A DNA stretch of 64,000 bases from Acidimicrobiaceae bacterium (GTDB taxonomy: Bacteria > Actinomycetota > Acidimicrobiia > Acidimicrobiales > RAAP-2): the NCBI GenBank assembly GCA_003167415.1, contig PMTF01000022.1:85141-149140 (forward strand). The letters are read 5' to 3'. The notes under the pieces were generated by a model. That model made no database searches. It was not told the origin of the DNA and worked only from the letters and a program-made list of their open reading frames with translations. This document shows positions 39,862 to 47,566 of the stretch, piece by piece. The translations under genes and the position numbers were made by a program. Position 1 is the stretch's first letter. Each line of letters starts with the position of its first letter.

Positions 39862-40698
39862 CTATTGCGATTGATGACGACGGAGGGCTCGCTCGCGCTG
39901 ACGATCGACGCGCAGCAACTGTCGTTCAACGTCGGCCCAGTGCAACGGTGTCTCTTCGGTGGACGCGCCCTGCTCTTCGGCGCGCGAGAAGATTGTGAAG
40001 GCGACCGCCCACATAGGTGCGTAACAACAAAATTTGGCGACGAACCCCGCGAGCTGCTGGTCGAAGAGCGGCGTCATGTGTAAGAGGGCGTGCTGATGGT
40101 GCAAGGCCGGATAGAGCGAGTGCCGCGAGAAGATCCACACGAAGGAAAGACTTGTCACGACCAGCGAGGACGCGAACACGTAACCGGCGCGCGCTACCGG
40201 CGAGAGTCGTTTGACCCCGGGCAGAACGCCGAGCGCCGGTATCCAGAGCACGAGCCCCACGAACATGACAACAACGAGCACCACGCCGCGCGCAATTGTC
40301 GAACGAGCTCCCCAGTCGACGACCGGCGTTGACAGCGTCAAGGTGCCCACCACCGTGACGACGAACATCGCCACCCCCGGATGCGCGAGTACTCGGGTCA
40401 CCCAGTCAATCGGTCGCGGTCGAGTCAGCCGTGCGAGCACATCCGTCGGCGTCGCCATCAACAACAGCGGCGCGACTAACACCATGATGATCAGTCGTTG
40501 GACGGTGGCCGCCGTCAGCGACACGGACGAGGCGAGGTCCCCCATGGGCCAGACCGTGACGGCCAGCAGTGCGAGGAGCGCGCCCGCCGCGAGACGCCGT
40601 TCGCGCTTCGAAGTGACGACAGTATGGTGACCGACGCCCACCGCGACGATGAGGAGAACGTCTGCGATGTGCCAACGAAAGGGCAACAACGAGGTCAC
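39862..40698 (-). CDS. ctaG: CtaG-type cytochrome c oxidase assembly protein (caa3_CtaG family)
   Basis: A 278-residue membrane protein with about six to seven spans. Recognisable family features are FRWHIADVLLI, VQRLIIMVLVAPLLLMATP, WGARSTIARGVVLVVVMFVGLVLWIPALG and the C-terminal HHQHALLHMTPLFDQQLAG, followed by a span with two Cys (FCCYAPMWAVAF). This is the CtaG of caa3-type oxidases, thought to help copper insertion into Cox. The His/Met-rich HHQHALLHM stretch suits copper handling. GTG 40698 overlaps the DUF2252 stop by four bases. It is 1.7 kb from ctaA. Confidence 0.83.
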   Translation of the reverse strand: MTSLLPFRWHIADVLLIVAVGVGHHTVVTSKRERRLAAGALLALLAVTVWPMGDLASSVSLTAATVQRLIIMVLVAPLLLMATPTDVLARLTRPRPIDWVTRVLAHPGVAMFVVTVVGTLTLSTPVVDWGARSTIARGVVLVVVMFVGLVLWIPALGVLPGVKRLSPVARAGYVFASSLVVTSLSFVWIFSRHSLYPALHHQHALLHMTPLFDQQLAGFVAKFCCYAPMWAVAFTIFSRAEEQGASTEETPLHWADVERQLLRVDRQRERALRRHQSQ

Positions 40699-42080
40699 GT
40701 CGCTAACGTAATGCGACCTTCCTTCACGGCGCTCGTGAGTGCCGCGAAATCACTCAGCGTTCGATCTCGGTAGGCCATCGCGAACTCGGCGAACGCGTCG
40801 TCAGCCACGTCGGACTTGCCCAGGTAGCCCGCAATCTCGCCGCCGCGTCCCCCTCGGGCGTGGGCTCTCGCCAGCGTCCACGCACAAAGTCGACCGTAGG
40901 TCACGAGCAGAGATTCGTCGAGTCGGTCAATAGCGATCGCCGCCTTGTTGTCGAAGAGCTGGCGAACGTAATAGTGCCGGGTCGAACCGCCCTTCTTAAC
41001 CGAGTGCCAGCCCAAGAACACGTCGGGGGTCGCCTGCATCAGTCGCTGGCCTTGGACCACACGCTCCCCCGCGGGCATCATCGACTCGTGCGAGGTCGCC
41101 GTCGCGATAACGGACGGCCCGGCCTGCTTCACTTGCAAGAAGAATGGGTCAAATTCGTCTCGACCCAGGAGGAGCACTACGTAGCATTCGGTGCCGACCG
41201 AGCCGACGCCGACGACTTTGCGCGCGGCGTCGACCGGTGTGAACTGTGAGAGGAGCACTTGGCGGTCGTGGCTCAAGGTACGTGCGTAGCCCGCGATGAG
41301 ACGCTCCAGGTCGCCGGTCGTCAAATACCCGCTCTCGTGGAGATCCTTGAGAGGAACGAGGAGCGGTGGTCGATTGACGATTCGCGGACCGTCTTTGTCG
41401 TCGACAATCAGTTTGGCGAACGCCTTTCGAGTATCACGACCACTGGCGAAGGCGACGACATGGTCTATCCGATGAATCGCATTCTCGGTGAAGAAACCGC
41501 CGAGGTCAGTCACGACGGCGTCAATGTCCAACGTCGAGTACCACGTGGCCAGCCGGTCCTCTCCGGCGAATCGACGAATCGACAGTCGATACTCCTGCGC
41601 CGCGGTGCGTGCGATGCGTTCCTGTTGGGCGTCACTATGGCCCAGGTGCGAGGAGGCGACGGTGAGTGAGGTGACGAGGCGCTTGAGATCCCATTCGAAC
41701 GGGCCCTGGTCCGTTTCGTCGAAGTCGTTCACGTCGAAGACCAGACGGCGCTCAGGCGAAGAGAACAGATTGAAATTCGCGAGATGCGCGTCGCCGCAAA
41801 TTTGCACTTCGAGTGACGAATTCGATCCTCTCACCAAGTCTTCTGCCATTAACAGCGCGTTGCCTCGATAAAAGGACATCGGGTCGGCGAGCATGCGCGA
41901 GTAGCGCAGCGACAGCAGGTCGGGCTGGCGGGTCTCACCTTGCCACATCAGGCGAGTCACCGGGTCGTAGTCGGCCGGTCGGTCGCTCACTTTCGCTATC
42001 GCGCCGCGAGGCGCCGCCTCGCGCTGTGCCTGGCCGCGGGTCTTACTCTCATCCGGAGTCAGTGGTGCAGTCGTATCCAT
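40695..42080 (-). CDS. DUF2252 family protein (kinase-like fold)
   Basis: A 461-residue DUF2252 protein. It has RYSRMLADPMSFYRGNALLMAEDL, then a kinase-like catalytic centre ICGDAHLANFNLF and LVFDVNDFDETDQGPFEWDLKRLVTS, plus GVGSVGTECYVVLL and HYYVRQLFDNK. The GDAHLxNF and DxNDFD motifs resemble the Asp-Asn catalytic loop and metal Asp of aminoglycoside kinase-like folds. The role is not known for this family. It is placed between an upstream membrane protein gene (two bases apart) and ctaG (four-base overlap), so the three genes form one operon. ATG 42080 is chosen; GTG 42086 is possible. Confidence 0.85.
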   Translation of the reverse strand: MDTTAPLTPDESKTRGQAQREAAPRGAIAKVSDRPADYDPVTRLMWQGETRQPDLLSLRYSRMLADPMSFYRGNALLMAEDLVRGSNSSLEVQICGDAHLANFNLFSSPERRLVFDVNDFDETDQGPFEWDLKRLVTSLTVASSHLGHSDAQQERIARTAAQEYRLSIRRFAGEDRLATWYSTLDIDAVVTDLGGFFTENAIHRIDHVVAFASGRDTRKAFAKLIVDDKDGPRIVNRPPLLVPLKDLHESGYLTTGDLERLIAGYARTLSHDRQVLLSQFTPVDAARKVVGVGSVGTECYVVLLLGRDEFDPFFLQVKQAGPSVIATATSHESMMPAGERVVQGQRLMQATPDVFLGWHSVKKGGSTRHYYVRQLFDNKAAIAIDRLDESLLVTYGRLCAWTLARAHARGGRGGEIAGYLGKSDVADDAFAEFAMAYRDRTLSDFAALTSAVKEGRITLAT

Positions 42081-42082
42081 GG

Positions 42083-42700
42083 TCACGCCATCTTCGGTTT
42101 CGGTGCGCAGTAGCGTTCGCCGCGCAGTCGCGGTCCAACGTTGCTCACGATGAGCAGGCCCACAATCAGGTCCGCCACCAAGATACAGCCGGGGAAGAGA
42201 ACCCCGGCCGTGGTCAACCTCGTGAGGGTCAGCAGCGTGATCGCACAGTTCGTCGATCCCAAGAAGAACAGTCGCGGCGACTCGGTCGTTGGCGCGAGCC
42301 ACGACTTTCGAATCGTGGGCAGCGCGGCCATCTGATCGGCCGCGACGAAGGAGACCAGCGCGACCGTGGGCTCGTTGACGAACGCCCAAAAGACCAACCC
42401 GCCTATCGACACTGCCCCACAGAGGAAGTCGAAGGCGCCGAGCTTCCAGACACCATGGGGATTTCGAAACGACGCGACGACGACCGCACAGGGAACGAGG
42501 CCGAGCATCAACGTCATCAACGCCGCGAGACCTACGTGTTGTTGAACCTCCACACAAAAGGCCAGCACCCCTTCGACACCCCAGAGCGACCAGGTCACTC
42601 GGTTCGGCGACGTGTCGCCGCGCAACGTATCGCGGATGTAGCCGTAGGCACCGACGAGCGAGAGCGCCGCGGCGAGGTAGACAAAACGCGGATCGATCAC
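42083..42700 (-). CDS. Polytopic membrane protein of unknown function (PQ-loop-like)
   Basis: A 205-residue protein with about six to seven spans: VYLAAALSLVGAYGYI, VTWSLWGVEGVLAFCVEV, VGLAALMTLMLGLVPCAVVV, LGAFDFLCGAVSIGGLVFWAF, VALVSFVAADQMAALPTI and VLFPGCILVADLIVGLLIVS. SPNRVTWSLWGVEG and AALPTIRKSW resemble the PQ-loop repeat arrangement of SWEET/SemiSWEET or KDEL-receptor-like proteins, although only weakly. It is the first gene of the operon with DUF2252 and ctaG and is divergent from a thioesterase gene 35 bases away. GTG 42700 is the start. Confidence 0.68.
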   Translation of the reverse strand: MIDPRFVYLAAALSLVGAYGYIRDTLRGDTSPNRVTWSLWGVEGVLAFCVEVQQHVGLAALMTLMLGLVPCAVVVASFRNPHGVWKLGAFDFLCGAVSIGGLVFWAFVNEPTVALVSFVAADQMAALPTIRKSWLAPTTESPRLFFLGSTNCAITLLTLTRLTTAGVLFPGCILVADLIVGLLIVSNVGPRLRGERYCAPKPKMA

Positions 42701-42735
42701 CGCACAAGTCTGCCCGCTGCCGTTCCACGTCGCGA

Positions 42736-43587
42736 TTGACGTTCAATCAGATCGGTCGCGACGCTGCGTTAACCTCGGCGTTCGTGGACGCGCGGACTTT
42801 TCTTGGCATGGAACGAACCGGTGAGGCGACGTGGTCCTTCGAAGTGACCGAGCGGGTCATCACACCGGGCAACCTCCTCTTTGGCGGGTGCGGACTGGCG
42901 TCGGCGCTGGTAGCGCTCGAAGAGGCCAGCGGGCGACCGACGATCTGGGCGACGGCGCAGTATCTCTCCTACGCGCCGCTCGGCGCAACGGTCACCGTGA
43001 AGACCGACCTCGCCGTCGTCGGCGGGCACGTGACCCAGGCACGCGCTACCACTTTCGCCGAGGATCGAGAGATATTGACCGTTAACGGCGCTTTCGGCAC
43101 GGGGGATCTCACCGCCCCGACGCCGTGGGTCACCATGCCCACGGTGAAGTCGCCGGAGGAGTGTCGGGAACGCATCATGCCAGAGCGATTCAGCCGCTCG
43201 ATTTTTCACCACCTCGACGCCCGAATTGCACTCGGTCGTCCGTTCGAACAAATTGACGGCACGCCCGGACCGCCCGTCTCGGCGCTCTGGTCGCGCGTGC
43301 CGGGGCACTTTGATTTGTCCGCAGCGACGCTCGCCATCTTCGGGGACTACGTCGCGGGCGGACTTTCTCAACCGCTGGGTTTTTCCACGATGGGTCGGAG
43401 TCTCGACAACACGATTCGCATCGTCACGCTCGAACCGACTGATTGGGTGCTCACCGAGATTCACATGCACGCATTGTCCGGTGGCTTCGCGCAGGGCACG
43501 GCGTTTATGTGGAGTGAATCGGGAACGCTCCTCGCCACGGCTAGTCAGTCCATCGCGGCTCGAGTGTGGGACCCTTCGACCATCTAA
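42736..43587 (+). CDS. Acyl-CoA thioesterase, double hotdog (TesB-like)
   Basis: A 283-residue protein made of two hotdog halves. The first includes RVITPGNLLFGGCGLASALVALEEASG and YLSYAPLGATVTVKTDL; the second has RVPGHFDLSAATLAIFGDYVAGG, STMGRSLDNTIRI and ALSGGFAQGTAFMW. Such TesB/TE-II-like enzymes hydrolyse acyl-CoA to free acid and CoA in the cytosol. The TTG at 42736 is the longest start; GTG 42784 is an alternative that would still keep the folded part. The downstream tRNA-Ile is 36 bases away. Confidence 0.78.
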   Translation: MTFNQIGRDAALTSAFVDARTFLGMERTGEATWSFEVTERVITPGNLLFGGCGLASALVALEEASGRPTIWATAQYLSYAPLGATVTVKTDLAVVGGHVTQARATTFAEDREILTVNGAFGTGDLTAPTPWVTMPTVKSPEECRERIMPERFSRSIFHHLDARIALGRPFEQIDGTPGPPVSALWSRVPGHFDLSAATLAIFGDYVAGGLSQPLGFSTMGRSLDNTIRIVTLEPTDWVLTEIHMHALSGGFAQGTAFMWSESGTLLATASQSIAARVWDPSTI

Positions 43588-43623
43588 GTTCGACGTGACC
43601 GTCGGCTAGATTGGTACCCCTGC

Positions 43624-43700
43624 GGGGCTATAGCTCAGTCGGTTAGAGCGCGTCACTGATAATGACGAGGTCGTAAGTTCGATTCTTACTAGCCCCACCA
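43624..43700 (+). tRNA. tRNA-Ile (GAT)
   Basis: Acceptor GGGGCTA/TAGCCCC, D-arm GCTCAGTCGGTTAGAGC, anticodon stem CGTCA/TGACG with loop CTGATAA (anticodon GAT), T-loop AGTTCGATTCT and encoded ACCA. It is not part of an rRNA operon in this window. Confidence 0.96.
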
Positions 43701-43722
43701 CAGCCCCACCACAGCCCCACCA
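43690..43722 (+). repeat. Tandem copies of the tRNA-Ile 3' end
   Basis: The 11 bases at the tRNA 3' end (TAGCCCCACCA) are followed directly by two further copies of CAGCCCCACCA. The first copy is the real acceptor end; the others lie outside the gene. In the following 180 bases two TTCGGAT(A/G)AATG motifs also repeat. No gene is seen from 43723 to 43902. Confidence 0.75.
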
Positions 43723-43902
43723 AGAGGCATTCGGATAAATGAGCCGGAACCGTTCAGATACACGTTCGGATGAATGCGGCTGGGCTCGAACGGAAACCGC
43801 AGGAGACTGTGGTGCCGCCCTGGTGAGAGGTTTCTTAGTCGGAGAGTTTGCCGTCTCCTATGGCCGGGCGCGTCAGTCGCCTGGTACGTTGCTCGATCTG
43901 AC

Positions 43903-44040
43903 TTAGTGGTGGCTGACTAGATACCAGAAGAGGGTCATGGCCACAACAAATCCGATCAGCCCACCCACATAGCGCCACACGGGACCCGCCGACTTTGCAT
44001 AACCGTTATCCTCATCGGTTTCGGAGTTGGAGTCTTCCAT
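43903..44040 (-). CDS. Very small single-pass membrane protein
   Basis: A 45-codon frame from ATG 44040 to TAA at 43903. The N-terminal 17 residues are acidic and polar (MEDSNSETDEDNGYAKSA), followed by a hydrophobic span (WRYVGGLIGFVVAMTLFWYL) and VSHH. The topology is convincing and the stop is clean, but there is no Shine-Dalgarno, so leaderless translation would be needed. No family recognised. Confidence 0.5.
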   Translation of the reverse strand: MEDSNSETDEDNGYAKSAGPVWRYVGGLIGFVVAMTLFWYLVSHH

Positions 44041-44127
44041 GTAGTCAACAGTGTGCCACAAGCCAAATATCACATACGCGTGTGACGGTTGTAAATCAGA
44101 GGCTTACCTACATCGCTACTGGTCCAC

Positions 44128-46404
44128 TCAGCTGACGGTGATCTCCGTGCGACGGTTCGCCGCCGCACTGGTTGGCCTTGTAACGAACATCGACGCCCCG
44201 TAACCCGTCATGCGCAGCGTTACATGATGAACGTGCAGTGCTTTGAGATAGGTCTTCAGCAGCGTCGCCGGTACCCGAGCGCGCTGAATGCCGAGCACAT
44301 TGTTCCTGGCGACAGTCCCGGTGGAGCTCGCGAAGCCGCGGAGCTCTACCAAAGTGAGCCGGTCGTTCTTGATAGCCAGGGCTAGCGAGTGAAGGTGCTC
44401 CCTCGACCACGCGGTCAGGACGCACGAGTTGTTCGCGTAATGCAGAACGAGAGAGATCGTCGCGATGAGCGAGGTCAATGACTGCTGGACCTGGGCCGCG
44501 GCGCCATAGGCGGCGTTGCCGGCCTGGTTGGCGTCGATCACGCACGTCCCGGCCGGGGCCGAGAGCGTCGCGACGCCGGTCAAAGCGTCGATCGTGCAGC
44601 CCGAGGTCGAAGAGCGGTCCACCGAGAACACGACCGGGTTGCCCGAGGCGCCACCGGTCGCGGAGACGGTGTAGGTCGAACCGAGCGACGGGTGTGTCGG
44701 CGGTGTGTTGGTGAAGTTGATCACCTGCGCGTGTACTAAATCGGCCACCGAATCCACCACCGTCTGTTGGACCTGGGCCGCGGCGCCGTAAGAAGAGTTG
44801 CCGGCCTGGTTGGCGTCGATCACGCACGTGCCGGCCGGCTCCGAGAGCGTGACCACGCCGGTCGCGACGTCGAACGTGCAGCCCGAGGTCGACGAGCCGT
44901 CTCGAGAGAACACGACCGGAATGAGCGAGGCGCCACCGGTCGCGGTGACCGTGTAGGTGTCGTTCACGTAGGCCGGCGAGGGCGGCGTGTTGGTGAAGGT
45001 GATGACCTGGCCGGAAATGTTTCCCGAATCAGTGGCCGAGGCCGGGGCGCCGTCCGTTGAGCTGACAGTGGCAGTATTGGCGAACGGGCCAGGCGTCGCC
45101 GAGGCGGTCACGTCAATGGTGATCGCCGCGAAGGATGCGCCCGGCGCGACATTGCCGGCCGGCAGTGTGCAGGACACGTTCTGGCCCGCGACCGCGCAAG
45201 TCCAGCCGGTGCCGGACGCCGAGGTGGGAGTCAGCCCGGTGGGCAATGTATCGGTGACGGTTACCGTGTCCGTTTCGTTCACTGTGCTCGAAGCCGAGAC
45301 GCCGGGGGTGAGAGTCACGGAGTCGCTGGAGTTCGTTAACAGGACGCCGCTACCGCTGTCGGTGTTGGTAAGCGACAGGACTGGTCCAACCTGTAGGCTC
45401 GTCGCCTGCAGGTTGTTGATGTCGTGGAACTCGTTGCTACCACCGGTCGACGCCGCCCACCCGAAAGCGAGCGTCTGAGGAATCCCGTTGGTGCCTAGCC
45501 ACCCCGCGGGCACGCCGACGGGATCGGTCGGCAGGGTACCGAGGGTTGACTCCCAGGTGCCACCCGCGAGGCCGCTGCTGAGGGGTTCGGTGGCGAACAG
45601 GTAGTCGCCGGCGGGCACCGAGACGCCCGAGGCACTGGCGGTTACGGCGGAGCCGGTGGTGTTGATGACGACCTCTTCGGGAACCGCCAGCCCCGTGCGC
45701 GAGGTCGCGGACTTGGCGTCGAGGGTGAGCGGAGAGGCGAGGTTGACCTGTCGGAGTAGGCAGTATCCGGTGGTGCCGTTGCCCGGGCCGCGAACGCCCA
45801 TCGATTCCGACTTCGCGGGAGACGACGGGGTGCAGGTGCTACCACCGAACGAAGTGTTCTCGAAGTTCCCGTATACGTCGGCGCCAAAACCGAGATAACC
45901 GTTGGGCATGCCGGGGTTACCACCGTCGGTGACGTAACCGAGCGAACCACCATTGGGACCGGTGGTCGTGGGAGGTGCCGGGTTGGCCGGGTTGGCGGCC
46001 GCGAAGTCAAAGGAGATGCCGTCGGCTCCGGTCCCGTTGTACTGATACGAGTCCCAGGTGACGTCCAGCCCGTCCGCGGTCGGCAGCGTAACGTTGCTAA
46101 AAATCGTTCCCACTTGGTTGCCGGCGTTGTTCGTCAACCGCAGCGCACCGCTACCGTTGGCGTCACCGCCCGAACTCTGGCAGTCGGGGACCGGTGTCAG
46201 CGACATGTTGGTACCCGCTGTCAGGCATACTCCGCTGCTGCCCGCGGGAAGCGACCACAACGACGGGTTCGCCAGCGTGGTGTTAGTGAACGTGTCCGTG
46301 AGGAGGGTCACCCCAGTAGCGCCTGCCACGGCCGGGATCATCGCCACTGCCGTTGTGACGAAAAAGATGAACGACAGTACTGACTTCGCTCGCTTCATGA
46401 ACAT
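44128..46404 (-). CDS. Large secreted protein: lectin-like domain, DUF11-like module, two Cys-bearing repeats, OmpA-like C-terminus
   Basis: A 758-residue secreted protein. After a signal peptide (AKSVLSFIFFVTTAVAMIP, cleavage near AGA) residues ~30-330 resemble an L-type (legume-like) lectin: GLDVTWDSYQYNGTGADGISFDF and NGYLGFGADVYGNFENTSFGG. A DUF11-like module (VTLTPGVSASSTVNETDTVTV, GTGWTCAVAGQNVSCTLP) comes next, then two ~84-residue repeats starting QVITFTNTPPSP and QVINFTNTPPTH, each with the two-Cys pattern SGC...AGTCVIDANQAG. The last ~110 residues look OmpA-like (LRGFASSTGTVARNNVLGIQRA, ANRRTEITV). It may bind glycans outside the cell, with the OmpA-like end contacting peptidoglycan. 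AGAGG eight bases upstream favours ATG 46404 over 46410. Confidence 0.75.
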   Translation of the reverse strand: MFMKRAKSVLSFIFFVTTAVAMIPAVAGATGVTLLTDTFTNTTLANPSLWSLPAGSSGVCLTAGTNMSLTPVPDCQSSGGDANGSGALRLTNNAGNQVGTIFSNVTLPTADGLDVTWDSYQYNGTGADGISFDFAAANPANPAPPTTTGPNGGSLGYVTDGGNPGMPNGYLGFGADVYGNFENTSFGGSTCTPSSPAKSESMGVRGPGNGTTGYCLLRQVNLASPLTLDAKSATSRTGLAVPEEVVINTTGSAVTASASGVSVPAGDYLFATEPLSSGLAGGTWESTLGTLPTDPVGVPAGWLGTNGIPQTLAFGWAASTGGSNEFHDINNLQATSLQVGPVLSLTNTDSGSGVLLTNSSDSVTLTPGVSASSTVNETDTVTVTDTLPTGLTPTSASGTGWTCAVAGQNVSCTLPAGNVAPGASFAAITIDVTASATPGPFANTATVSSTDGAPASATDSGNISGQVITFTNTPPSPAYVNDTYTVTATGGASLIPVVFSRDGSSTSGCTFDVATGVVTLSEPAGTCVIDANQAGNSSYGAAAQVQQTVVDSVADLVHAQVINFTNTPPTHPSLGSTYTVSATGGASGNPVVFSVDRSSTSGCTIDALTGVATLSAPAGTCVIDANQAGNAAYGAAAQVQQSLTSLIATISLVLHYANNSCVLTAWSREHLHSLALAIKNDRLTLVELRGFASSTGTVARNNVLGIQRARVPATLLKTYLKALHVHHVTLRMTGYGASMFVTRPTSAAANRRTEITVS
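44476..45009 (-). repeat. Two direct ~250-base repeats within the lectin/OmpA-like gene
   Basis: Segments 44759-45009 and 44476-44727 encode homologous domains and share long identical runs, for example GTTGGCGTCGATCACGCACG. They are recent enough to allow recombination or copy-number change. The encoded pattern is 84 residues long with two Cys. Confidence 0.75.
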
Positions 46405-46645
46405 AGGCATGTCCTCTGAGTACCCGTCGCGAATGAACGCTATCGGGCGCAGCGCCGTTCTCCTGGTATTTGGCTCCTTTTAATTGCGCACCAGCCCCCG
46501 ACCGAAGGAATGAAGTGCCAATCCCTTCGGCGAGCCCTCGTTGGACCAGCCGTGGGGTTGGCGATCAATCCCTGGCGCAGGTCTCCCGGAAGTCTGTGCA
46601 ACACGCCACCAGGTGTTCGTTGCGCTCTCCAAGCGAGAATAATTT

Positions 46646-47566
46646 TTAGATCTTTGACTTCGCGCGCGACTTCGTCGTAACGAGTGGCGCCATCAGGTCG
46701 CCGTGCTTCTCGATTCGTTTCAGCACGTCCTTCGTTTCAAAACTCAGCGTCGCGGTATTGCCGGACTTCGCACATTTGTCGACCTCGGTCCACGACACGG
46801 GTGTCGACACCGTCGGTTCCGGGCGCGCGCGCAGCGAGTACGCGGCCACGGTGGTCTTCGAGGAATTGTTCTGACTCCAGTCGATGAGGACCTTGCCGTT
46901 ACGCAGATCCTTTCGCATCGTGGAAACGACGTCGTTGCGATGATCTCGTTCGATTGCTTGAGCGATCTCGTGCGCCCGCTCGCCCAGTCGTTCCCAGGTC
47001 GTGCGTTGCACGCGCGTGTAGAGCTGCAGACCCTTCGACCCACTGGTCTTCGCGAAGAGTGAGTCGCGACCGAGTCGATCCCCCACCCACTGGGCGACGC
47101 GACAGCATTCGGCGATCGTCGTGCCAGGGCCGGGGTCGAGGTCGAACACGAGATAGTCCGGCGGCGCGGGTATGGGTTTGCCCTTGGCGACGTGCCAGAG
47201 CGGCACGTGGAACTCGATAGCCGCGAGATTGGCGCACCACAACAGCGTTGGTCGGTCATTCACGGCGGTGTACGCGATCGGGTCGTGTTCGCCCCTCTTC
47301 GAGGGCACTTCGATCGTGCCGATCCAGTCCGGTTGGTTGTCGGGTGCGTGTTTTTCGTAGAAGGACATCCCCTCGACCCCGTGAGGGAATCGGCGAAGGG
47401 TGGTGGGACGATTGCGTAGATGCGGCAACATGACGTCGGCGATTCTTGCGTAGTAGTCGAGCACCTGACTCTTCATGAAGCCGGTGTCGGGGTACATGAC
47501 CTTGTCGAGGTTCGACAACGACAGTTCGCGCCCGTCAATTTCGGTGAGAACTCGCTCAGGACTCAC
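46646..47566 (-). CDS. ligD: LigD-type polymerase domain protein (NHEJ primase-polymerase)
   Basis: A 306-residue stand-alone LigD polymerase (archaeo-eukaryotic primase fold). It contains LSNLDKVMYPDTGFMKSQVLDYY, PTTLRRFPHGVEGMSFYEKHAP, the metal site in YLVFDLDPGPGT (two Asp), AKTSGSKGLQLY and KVLIDWSQNN with the third Asp. It fills and extends DNA ends during non-homologous end joining, often with ribonucleotides. GTG 47566 overlaps the ligase gene stop by 11 bases, so both are translated together. In mycobacteria this domain is fused at the N-terminus of LigD; here it is a separate gene placed after the ligase. Confidence 0.9.
   Translation of the reverse strand: MSPERVLTEIDGRELSLSNLDKVMYPDTGFMKSQVLDYYARIADVMLPHLRNRPTTLRRFPHGVEGMSFYEKHAPDNQPDWIGTIEVPSKRGEHDPIAYTAVNDRPTLLWCANLAAIEFHVPLWHVAKGKPIPAPPDYLVFDLDPGPGTTIAECCRVAQWVGDRLGRDSLFAKTSGSKGLQLYTRVQRTTWERLGERAHEIAQAIERDHRNDVVSTMRKDLRNGKVLIDWSQNNSSKTTVAAYSLRARPEPTVSTPVSWTEVDKCAKSGNTATLSFETKDVLKRIEKHGDLMAPLVTTKSRAKSKI

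Noticed and set aside
40695..42746. Long N-terminal extension of the DUF2252 protein
   Set aside because: It overlaps the separate membrane protein gene in another frame and has no recognisable domain.
43690..43722. A CRISPR-like repeat array
   Set aside because: Units are 11 bases, directly adjacent with no spacers, and copy the tRNA 3' end.
46405..46645. A riboswitch before the lectin/OmpA-like gene
   Set aside because: A CCGAAGG/CCTTCGG hairpin (46502-46530) is present, but the conserved cores of c-di-GMP, c-di-AMP or other known riboswitches were not recognised.
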